Part shown: positions 1 to 9,600 of the stretch, piece by piece
Numbering within the stretch: position 1 is the first letter of the stretch
Layout of the letters: each line of letters starts with the position of its first letter
Assembly (NCBI RefSeq): GCF_000003605.2
Contig: NW_003120921.1
Coordinates: 690,036-706,434, forward strand
Length of the DNA: 16,399 nucleotides
DNA from: Saccoglossus kowalevskii
Taxonomy: Eukaryota > Hemichordata > Enteropneusta > Harrimaniidae
Direction: 5' to 3'
The notes under the pieces: model-generated
What the model was told of the DNA's origin: nothing
What the model saw: the letters and a program-made list of their open reading frames with translations, nothing else
The model's database searches: none
Made by a program: the position numbers and the translations under genes

Positions 1-2628
1 AAGAAAAGGTATAAATCAAAAAGAGTAAACACACTGATTAATAAACTGATTATAAGTCTAAATACAATGGTTATAAAGTCACAAATATCAATGGTTATAA
101 ATCAAAACAAGAGAAAGACTACTAATCGACTCACTTTCTCAAACAGTTCGCTGAGGTAACCTTTCGCTGCACTGTCTCCGTTACTAAGGTTACAAACTCT
201 ATATCAAAAGGTCAAAAAAACTAAGGCGTGGCGGTGTAACCAAGCGATCAGCCAATCGCTGCAGTCGACAGCATGATCACGTGATTACCAGGGATGCGTC
301 TCTCGGTTAAAGCATTGCAAAGCGGTAACTAATAAACAATGGATAAAAAGCTATTAATCAAACTCCTTTCATATACGCTTATAAACTTCAACTGAACTCA
401 TAAGTCGTTAATCTAAACACAAGTCATACGGCGTGGAAACGGAATGCAAAGACAATGTTGCTTTCATAACACATTACTCCTCTGGCAAAAAGACGGGGAA
501 TAGTTAAAAACTTAGAAACTACTGAGTTACATATGATCCTGTCAATAATGAACAAAAGCTTGCGATATCAAACAATACGTATATAAGCGCACCAAACTCT
601 CATCCCAAAAAGATATTAAAAAACGCTACAAAGGTGCTATCAACTCAAAAAGCGTCAGAAGTATTCCGGAACAACACGTAAACAACAACAACTCTTAAAA
701 CGTCGGTATCTCTGTACTCGACAAATCTCAAAACTCTGAAAAACTCATTGGGGCATTACTTTCCCCATCATATCCCTTATTCATAAACTCATTAAAACAC
801 CATAAAACTTCACAAAACTCAAAACACTGTGTTGCAAATACTTGTCCACTGAGGCGCGCTTAAATCGTTATAAAGGACCTCGCACGTCACTAAATATCAT
901 TTCAAAACAAAAATCTGGGCGCTTACATACATACAATTCGACATCACAAAAAAAACGGTAAGAAAAAATGATAGGAAAAGCAAGCAATACATTACATTAC
1001 TGAACAATAGGGTTGGGATTGTGGAAAAGAGTTCAACGTCCTTGAGTTACACAGTGTTAGTTACAGTGTCCAACGAGCGGTTCTCTAAGCAATACACAGA
1101 TAGCTAAAGTTCTAATCAGAGTCTATATAGCGTCTTCTTTTTTCGTTGCGTTAGTCCGGGGTCGTTCTTTCATCTTCTTGTCTTTAATGTCGCTCAATTC
1201 TTAATTATACAGTCCTATATGATACTCGTCCTTCATAAGGGGTTCTGAAATCTTCATCTCTTCAGCGTCATTCATCGGTGCCATACTGGTAAAGCCGTTA
1301 GTCGTCAAGCGCGGTTTCTGAGTCGTCTCTGCCATCGAGCCAGTTAGTTCGGTTCGCAAGAAAGACACACCTTCGCCATTTCACTTTTCTTCACAGGATG
1401 TCAATGTGCGTAAGACGCAATGCCCAGGGTTCTCACACCACGTATCAGGGGGAAATTCTTTTACTCTCGGGTTCTCCACACTTGTCAGGGGGGAATCTCG
1501 TCTCGTCTCTCTATCTCGTCCCCTTAATGAGGTATGGGATCGGGAAAGTCACTTTAACTTTACAGTCAAATAAGACACACACAACGAAATACGTTTCAAC
1601 TCTCGTCTTAGTCGATCTTTTGGAGCACTCTACAAGACACAGCGCCCTGGGGAAAAGTCCCCAAGACTATCGCAAGGCTGAACCAAGACTCTCTTAGACT
1701 GCGTCAACACTCGCCCCAAGGCTCTCCAGGACTGCCTCTGTTCTGGTGTACTCCCCAAGACCAACTCAAACTCTCTTTATTCATTTTCAAAACTCTAACC
1801 AATTACAATGCAGTAAAAAGACTCTAGGGCGTAACCTTCAATCATACAGCCAATCAAACTAAGTACTGAATACGTCATATCTTTTGATTAATCGTTCACT
1901 TCATTAATAACTACGGATACCAACTGTCAGAATTAATAGTCAGAATAGCGGCGGTTATCTCGTAATTAGTTCCAAATCACTGAGCCAAGTTCCGTCCAAT
2001 ACTTCAAATAGACCTAAACGATGACAGACATAACGCAGCAATTCGCTCGTAATCAAGCTAATTAAGTCGATTAACAGATACGCAAAAACAAATTCATGAC
2101 AATAATATCAACATACTATAATATGCATTTGAAGAACTCCTTCTATAACTGACTTCCGATCTGAATTAACCAGGGGGGTAGGACGCACAATCTATCGATT
2201 TGGGGCGCTCTTGGGCTCAGATATTGGCGTTGGGGTAAACAAAAAAAATAGGCTTGAAAGTTGGCGCCGAGGGCTTGGCCGAGAAAATAGGGGTCAAAAC
2301 GGCGGCGCATACCCATCTACTTCAACTATTGGAGTACCTCGTTATATTTCAATTTCCTCTAAGAAAACATACCCCTTTATATATATAATTTAGAACACAT
2401 CATTACAGACAGAAACATTACATGTAATCAACTACAGCAGAGGCTCCGTAAGTACTGATACAGCAGAATTCGCGATAATCACGTAAAATAAGGTATATCT
2501 GTACGGATGTGTATACGATTTTTGTTTCGATCAGCATCAGTACTTATATATTGGCCCTGGTGGCTAAATGCAATATTTGAGATGCCTCGTAGGAATTCAG
2601 TAGAATAGCGTGGAATTGTTGTAGCAAG
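1..2628. other. Upstream region without a supportable gene
   Basis: Unassigned AT-rich sequence. The longest open frames (1398-1697, 2211-2393) encode low-complexity, unconvincing peptides and have no splice-linked partner exons. Bases about 700-850 are rich in short 'aaaactc' words but show no clean repeat unit. The stretch at about 1430-1700 is locally richer in G and C, with CTCG/GTCT words. I saw no RNA gene, LTR pair or promoter that I could defend. A decayed transposable element or distal intergenic DNA is possible. Confidence 0.5.
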
Positions 2629-2714
2629 CTTACTGGACTATTTAGACTGGCCCAGTCGTGGCAATTTTTTTCTTACTGGACTATTTAGACTGGCCCAGTC
2701 GTGGCAATTTTTTT
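2629..2714. repeat. Exact 43-bp tandem repeat, two copies
   Basis: Bases 2629-2671 and 2672-2714 are the same 43-bp unit in direct repeat. Each unit contains ggactatttagactggccca and ends in caa followed by seven T. Exact identity implies a recent duplication. The same unit is found, inverted and diverged, near 3307-3347, so it may be a duplicated end of a small transposable element. Confidence 0.9.
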
Positions 2715-3347
2715 CTTTCTCAAGGTAGAAGCCTACTCATAAATAAAAAAAACCCAGAATTTATTCATTTTGCAATAAAGTGTACTCCAAGGCAATATAA
2801 AGATATTGACCTAAAATGTTGGGGGTCACCAGCCTTTTTTTCAAAAAATTGATGGTTGTATTTTAGTGGAAAGTCGCAATGTTGACACTATTATAACACT
2901 TCCCACAGGTTTCTATGGCAGAGATATTATGCAATATCTGAAAATCTAACCTGGTAACATAGGCTGACAAAATCATATGTTGTTAATGATGGAGTACCTT
3001 TTGTTGTTCTGAATTATTTAAAAAATCTGGGTATTAAAAAGTGTCAAAAAATGCAATTTTTCTTCAACATTGTGTTCTATGGAATTTAGCAATTTATAGC
3101 AATTTTCAAAAAATATTAGGACACATTTCTTAAAAAGCATAACTGACACACAAAATAATGCTATTCCATTGTTATGTGATTTATGACCAATTTTGTCAAA
3201 AATTATGACTAGGCTTTTACCTTAAATCGTGATCTGACCCGAAATTACCAATTTCGCGATTCTACCGTGACAAACTCGTTCTAAAGGATTTAGCAAATAA
3301 AACAATAAAATTGACACGCCTGGGCCAGTTAGTCTATATAGACTATT
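2629..3347. mobile_element. Candidate MITE-like element with imperfect terminal inverted repeats
   Basis: The reverse complement of 3307-3347 aligns with the 43-bp unit at the left end. Both share the order agact - tggccca - cgtg - caatttt, with a 3-4 base gap and several mismatches. The roughly 590 bp between the arms is AT-rich and encodes nothing convincing, as expected of a non-autonomous element. No clear target-site duplication could be fixed, partly because the left end is duplicated. It could instead be a chance or ancient inverted repeat. Confidence 0.45.
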
Positions 3348-4490
3348 ATAATGCATTACCTATGACCACTTTATGTGCGGGCACTCTTGACACAGAAAAT
3401 GAAACAAAAATCATGAAACATTCACATGTAATTACGTGTGTGCTGTTTATTTGTTTCATTGGCTAATAGTATAGTCATTCAACCTCTAAATATGATCAGA
3501 ACCGGATATTACAGGTCACAATTAATGAACATATTATCTAGTTTCACTTGACTATAACCAAGCATAACATATCGTAACAAGTCTTGATTTATGTGAGCAA
3601 TGACTAAATAGATCTAGAATTCTAGATTATATTAGAAATCAAGCAATTTTCTTTACCACTGTCGCATGGGCAAAAATAAAGTTTTTTTTTACGGATTCCC
3701 CAGTTAGACCCCGGTGCACGCGCGACACCTCCACGCGCGGCACACGACTACCACGCGCCAAATACAAAACGATGGATAGTAAAGTCGACTCCAGGGGCCA
3801 GGACCTGGAATAATTTTATACGAAGGAATCGTGGGTGTAGTATACCGCACGTTGGATATGATTTACCCAGTGCCGAATGTGTGTATCAAGGTTCAAGATT
3901 GCTTCGGGGAATCCGAATGCGTTCACGAATCGCCCCACCCTGTGTATGAACGATGAGAAAAAAATGGAATCATGATGGATCATACTTGTACCGTACCGTG
4001 AATAGGGGATGTTCGTGTGCAATATACGTGTTCTCCTATGCCCGCGGCCTGTAATGTCAGACCCGAGGATTTGTGGATATACGGGACGTACCGCTGACTG
4101 TGTTTAATGCCATTTTTTAGTTCCATGAGTACAATCGGGTTTTCAATTTGACGTGACTATGATGTGACTTTGTTTATCGGAAGAAATTGTTTCCCAATAG
4201 TACAAATTTTCGGTATCTTACACATTCGATTTGTGTAAAAATCTTGTTCTTCGTTTACTTTGATAATCTAAAGCAGACGTTTTATTTTTCTGCAAACATG
4301 GCGCATGCTCATCATGGCACTAACATTGGATTGTAATGTTTGTTGCGTCATCGTGCATTAGTTATGCTGCCCGTACTTTGAATAGAGCTGAGAATATACA
4401 AAATTACAATTGGAAATTCAATTATCTCGATCACTGGGCCATTTATTCAGAAAGGCTGAAGAACCAAACTTATTATGTGCTGTCGCGATC
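3348..4490. other. Intergenic sequence upstream of the promoter repeats
   Basis: No supportable gene. About 3700-3770 is a short GC- and CpG-rich patch with several 'cacgcgc' words. About 3816-4022 has a minus-strand open frame with no coding signature. About 4295-4330 contains gcatg-rich sequence ('catggcgcatgctcatcatg'). It may include distal regulatory DNA of the downstream gene, but nothing specific can be named. Confidence 0.4.
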
Positions 4491-4497
4491 TGCGACG

Positions 4498-4761
4498 CAA
4501 CAAACGCACTACGCCGCGTTGACAAACGCGCGGCGCAAATCACGTGGTCGCGCGTTTGTTATTGTTCTGTGACCAACAGACGAACAATGCGCATCTATGG
4601 CAACACGACAATGGCAAGACGAAGGTGGATTGTTCAAGTAACCAATATACAACGCGCAATTCAACATTCTTGTTCATTCTTAGTTCCAAACTCAGATAAC
4701 CAACAACCTTGCGTATAGTTCTCCTAATATTTTCTATTTATCAGCGCGTTTAGAAGAAAAC
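4498..4761 (+). promoter_or_regulatory. Promoter-like block, copy 1 (upstream of first exon 1a)
   Basis: First of three diverged tandem copies. Landmarks are caacaaacgcactacg at 4498-4513, a CACGTG E-box-like core with tttgttattgttctgtg at 4541-4571, an 'aatgcgcat' word near 4588, and cagcgcgttta-aagaaaac directly before the ATG at 4762. The aacaaacg and cgtttgtt words form an inverted pair about 50 bases apart, and attgtt resembles a SOX/forkhead-type word. Promoter function is inferred from position and from retention in copies 1-3. The transcription start and 5' UTR limits are not visible. Confidence 0.55.
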
Positions 4762-4779
4762 ATGGCATCTTGTAAAACG
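4762..4779 (+). CDS. Alternative first coding exon 1a (six codons)
   Basis: ATG followed by five codons (MASCKT), then a consensus GTAAGT donor at 4780. The exon ends in phase 0 and joins exon 2 at 6706 in frame. It is a diverged duplicate of exon 1b (MSSRKP): both are preceded by cagcgcgttta-aagaaaac and followed by related intron sequence. Keeping start, frame and donor after divergence suggests both are usable, giving two N-termini that differ at four of six residues. A decayed duplicate is the alternative. Confidence 0.65.
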
Positions 4780-5610
4780 GTAAGTCCTTTATACGGTATT
4801 CTTGTACGGCTTGTTGACATAATAATTGTGATAAAATATTGTGTAATACATTCTTTGAAATCTTTAACGGGAATTGAGGATACATAGATGTTTAAAAAAA
4901 AATATTAGTTTTAAAACAATATCCCGAAAAAAAATCAATTGGGATCGACCGCACACACTCAGGACTTTCCATGTTTAAACAAGTTACTAGTAGTTTTAAT
5001 TTTACTACTTTTTAATATTTTCGAAAATGTTTTATTTTTAAACAACATCTATGTGTGCGAGTCTCTTGACAAAAACAGCTATTAAATGTCCTATCGTGAC
5101 TTTATAGTTATCGACGCGGCTTTATTGCGCGATTAATTATACAATAACGCAATCATCTTGCAAAGCTATGAAATCTGCACACCGAACAACACCGTGCGGG
5201 CGGACGATGTGAAAATAGTAAATGGGTGGTGTAACGCGTCGGGCCGGTAGATAATTTTATCTACATTAGTTTTGTATTTTTTTTTTTACTTCAAGTGTTC
5301 AATTCAACTAAATGCAAAATATTCTCAGAAATGTTTTAGTCCGTTTTTTTAACGATTAACCACAACGAGTTCGACGTTCTACTAATTACATTATGTTACT
5401 TTTTCTGTTGAGAACAATTTACTAGTAGATGTTGTGAGTGTGTGTTGCGCTGTTTTATAGTTTACGTACATTGTGTCTTGTATTTATTTACATCAAACGC
5501 AAATTTTTCTTGTTTTACTAAGAATAGAAAATGAAAAAAATACCAGATGATTAGAAATCAATATTTAACAGAATTTTTTTCGTGATGTTTTATTCATATT
5601 ATTGAAAATT

Positions 5611-5925
5611 TGTTGATTTCATTGTTGGTGATAAATGTACAATTAAATAGATTATGTCCGAGGCGTCTCTAAAACTCAACAAACGCACTGCGTCGACAAA
5701 CGCTCGTCACAAGTCACATGGCCGTTTGTTTGTTATTGTTCCATGACGCTATCAGTCTAACACTGCGCATGTCAATGTCAACGCAACAATGACAGACAAG
5801 TGAGATTGTTTAAATTGACGCATTTCAGAATAAACGTTTCATTTCTATTTGAAAACTCGGACAACTGACAGCCTTGTCGATAGCTCTCATCCTAGTTGCT
5901 AGTCACAGCGCGTTTAAAAGAAAAC
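5611..5925 (+). promoter_or_regulatory. Promoter-like block, copy 2 (upstream of first exon 1b)
   Basis: Homologous to copies 1 and 3. It starts with tgttgatttcattgttggtg at 5611, shared exactly with copy 3 at 6339. It carries caacaaacgcactgcg at 5677-5692 and the cacatggccgtttgtttg block at 5715-5745, where the E-box core of the other copies is changed from CACGTG to CACATG. 'ctgcgcatgtcaatg' follows. It lies directly upstream of exon 1b. No TATA box at a clear distance could be assigned. Confidence 0.55.
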
Positions 5926-5943
5926 ATGTCATCTCGTAAGCCG
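5926..5943 (+). CDS. First coding exon 1b (six codons)
   Basis: ATG TCA TCT CGT AAG CCG (MSSRKP) followed by a consensus GTAAGT donor at 5944. It ends in phase 0 and splices in frame to exon 2 at 6706. It is the nearer of the two duplicated first exons. The resulting N-terminus is basic and hydrophilic, with no signal peptide. This start was preferred for the gene model because it is proximal; exon 1a at 4762 is equally well formed. Confidence 0.7.
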
Positions 5944-6606
5944 GTAAGTTTTTCGTATGGCATTCTTGTGCGACTATTAACCCAATCTTGAAATTTATTG
6001 ACAAAATAATTGTGGTAAAGTCTTGTGAATGCATTCTTTGAATTGTTTTGATGTGGATAGGTTATGTTTACAGTCAACAAACATAAACAGGAACCAATTT
6101 TTAAAATATTAATTTAATAAAAAAAAAAAAAAAAAACATTTGGGTAGACCGCACTCAGTACTTTTCATGGTTAAAAGTTGGTTTTAAAATTTTACTTTTG
6201 AATATTTTGAGACATTAGTTTTAAACAGAAAGTTTTCAGAAGTTTATTTTTTGTGTGCAAAAAGTGAATATGTTCGTGACACCGCCGGCAGAGAGAAAAA
6301 GTAATTGTTGTTATCGCAATATTGATGTATTCAGTCGTTGTTGATTTCATTGTTGGTGAATGGACAATCAAATGAATAACTACCGGACGTGTTTCCACGA
6401 CCCAACAAACGCACTGCAGCGATAAAAGCGCATCATATGTCACGTGGCCGTTTGTTTGTTATTGTTCTGTGGCGCCATCAGTCTAACACTGCGCATGTCA
6501 ATGCAAATGCGACAATAGAAAACAAGCGACATTGTTTAAGTGACGTAAACAAAAACAATGGCAATTCAGACAAACGTGTCACAGTCCTAGGTAAAAGCAA
6601 CCAACA

Positions 6607-6682
<76 letters not shown>

Positions 6683-9600
6683 ATAGTAGGATTTATTTTT
6701 TGCAGAACGGTAAGCATCAACGACCTTTGGTTAAAGATGGGAAACCTAAGTTAATGGATGGTGGGGATAGTGGCGAAAACGGTAAATTAGTTTCTTTGTA
6801 TTATTTACAATTATTAATTGTATCAGCGTCGCTGCTTATTCATACATATATACATACTAGTAGCGTGATAGCATTTCGCGCTCCGCAGTCTCGCACCAAC
6901 ATCTAAGTGTTATGCGGGAAAACCCAATTTGGCGTACTACGTAGCGATCAGTGTTTGTGTTTCTAATATGCGTTCTTCTGTATAACTTTAGTGTTAGGTG
7001 GACGGAAAGGCTTCTTTTCGGATCTTCTTGTCATCAACGATACGGAGATTGGTCGTAAGGTCTTGCGAGAAATAAGGAAAGTAGGTGCGTCAACTGACAA
7101 CATCGTACTAGTTGCTTCCTTGGTTGAGAAATTCGGCGACATTGAGAAATCAATTCCCGATGAAGAGACGTTGAGAGAGTTTCTTAGGACCGGCAAGGCC
7201 AAGTTACAAATTGGATCACCCTTTGGTGGAGCTTCGTCTGGTGGTAATGTTAGGTATGTATTTTTTTTTTTTAATGATATAACAATACAAATAGTACACC
7301 ACAGTCAGCAGCCTGTTTGTGTTATTCCACTATTGTACGTAACAGTTGAAGTTTGTATTGTCTGAGGCCGAACAGCGCCCGCACATGTCTAAACACACAT
7401 CTTATTTGTTGGTTACCGGCCTCTTTTGACATGGTGCCGTGACACTTGTGCTGTTCAAATCAGAGTTACAATCTGGTATATTCGTGGAGTACCTTGCACG
7501 CTACGTCGCCACTGCGCCCGCTTAAGGCAGATAACTCGTTTGCATGACCTCTTTGACCTCATAAGTGACCCGTAAATATGACATGGCCGATTTGGAAAAC
7601 AAAACACATGTAAAGCATTGGAAAAGCAATAAAATGGAAGCATTTTCTTTTTATGATAATTTTGAAAGCCCGTATGCGTATGATAACAATAATCACGTAA
7701 TTCGATGTCATTGACAGGGGTCACAGTGAATATCTATAGCTCGTTATTTTCCGGGAACTGGCGGCAAGCCCAAATGTCAAAGTTATTAATCTGATAATTA
7801 TATTTTTTTTTACACAGTAATGCTGATGAGAGTGAGCAGCACACAGAAGCTGGTGTTCATGGAAAGACTGCTGAGCGACAACGCGTACTTGGAGGCAGTG
7901 ATGGACCAAATGCTACCGTGGAGACTGCGAAGCCCCAAAAGCTTGCTACTGGCACAGCTAGTGAAGCGTTGCTAAGGAATATTTTGGTATCATGCTTCGA
8001 TGATAAAGAAGATATGGTCGTTGCTAAGGGTTATCTCAAGGACGACGTAGAGATTGGCAATGAGAAGCCAACTCTTGAGAGGAAAAGTAAGAAGGCGTCA
8101 GTTGGTAAAACTAACAACAAGACAAGGTACAGTTCAGAGTAAACGATAAATACGATTCAAATATTTTTATATTTATTTAAACTTAAAGAAAATTACTAAC
8201 GAAGATGATTTTTATGTCTGAAATTCAAAATCTGTGTTTGTTATTATTTTAGTGGGGCTGCGAAATCCACGGCTGTGGCGTACCAGCACCCTACCATTGT
8301 TGGAAGCATTTCACCACCGTCTGTTATCCTACCAACGGAAACTGTCAATGAGAAATTGAGTGACCCATGGATGTACGACCTAACAGGTTTTAAAATGGAG
8401 AATACCTTCATCCCTGATTATGCATCTAGGAAGCCGATTTTTTCGCTTGAAAAAGAGACTTCTTTCAGGTAAGTTTTTCCATCCATGTTTTGTGTTGTAC
8501 ACATGTGCAATTGAAAACTATATTAATTGAAAAATATTATTGCTATAATCTTCACAATACAATGTGAGATGGACAATACTAGAATAAATATATTTTTTTT
8601 TACACAGCACTTATGCCCCACCAAGGAAAGTCAGTGAGACTATTTGTAATATCATGGCTACTGCGGACGGCTGGTTGAAGGAAGAGGAAAAGAAATTGGA
8701 CCATTCCAAGACTGAAGTTGTTAAGAGTACAGTTAGTGGCATCTTACTGAATAAAGTCCTGGATACATCTTTCAGTGGGGAAAGTGTTGTTGGTGAAGTT
8801 ATACTTTCTACTGCAGCAAGGAAGGAGATTCCTGAAGAACGTTATGAACTGAACCGAGTCACCAAGTAAGTCATCGGCACTTGGTGCCAAGTATTGCTGG
8901 GTATGATTCTATCAAGTTATTAAGATTTATTTAATATTAATAGTATCACAATAGTATCTCTAAATTTATGCCTTTGTAAATTAAACTTCACAGAAATTCT
9001 CAATCATTTCAATGTTTATTGTGAACGGGTTGAACTGTGTATTACCGGTACTTAAAAAATCACGTGTTTTTACATATTTGGTTGATGAAAACTTAAGTTA
9101 ATTTTCTTCTCACAGTAATGCTCGTGCTCCTGTCAACGTAAGTAAGGCAGAAACTCCTTTGCGTGGAACGACTGTTGCGAAGCAGACTGGTGTTAAGAAA
9201 CCTGTTACTGTTAAGGGAGAGAAAGCAGCAACTGGTGTAAAAGCGCCTGCAACCAGGTAAATGTTCATGTTATTTTGAATGGTTCAAAAATTTCTTCACT
9301 CGTGGAATGGTGATGATGATGTAAAATAGGAATAAGTTTTAGCAAATGAACACACACCTTGCTATGGTATGGCTAGTAATATTTATTATAACTTTAATGT
9401 AATTTTATTTGCAGCACCCGTATGCCATCCAAGAAGATCAGTGAGAACTTCTTCTATAAGATGGATGCTGCTAATGCTGAATCCAAGAAGAACAAAGGCA
9501 AAGACAACTCGAGTGGCAAGACTGTGCCTAAGGGAGGAGTGAGTGGTGTCTTACTGTCAAACCTCATGGATTTTTCTGATCAAGAGGAAGATGCAGCTGC

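Noticed and set aside
1398-1697. 99-residue plus-strand open frame
   Set aside because: Lies in noncoding-looking sequence, has no flanking splice partners or upstream promoter, and the residues form no recognisable pattern.
2262-2268. TGGCGCC resembling a retroelement primer-binding site
   Set aside because: Only 7 bases, followed by a non-matching sequence, with no LTR upstream and no gag/pol downstream.
3816-4022. 68-residue minus-strand open frame
   Set aside because: Length expected by chance, no similarity within the window, no splice context.
4336-4718. Overlapping plus-strand open frames of 78 and 102 residues
   Set aside because: They cover promoter-like block copy 1. The homologous DNA in copies 2 and 3 does not keep these frames.
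6557-6590. A first exon in duplicate copy 3 (ATG GCA ATT CAG...)
   Set aside because: The frame reaches TAG at the only donor-like site and is not aligned with exons 1a and 1b, so it is treated as noncoding.
8867-8869. TAA as a true stop ending a short gene at exon 6
   Set aside because: It is part of a consensus GTAAGT donor whose use keeps phase 2 with exon 7; paralogous exons 12 and 17 support continuation.
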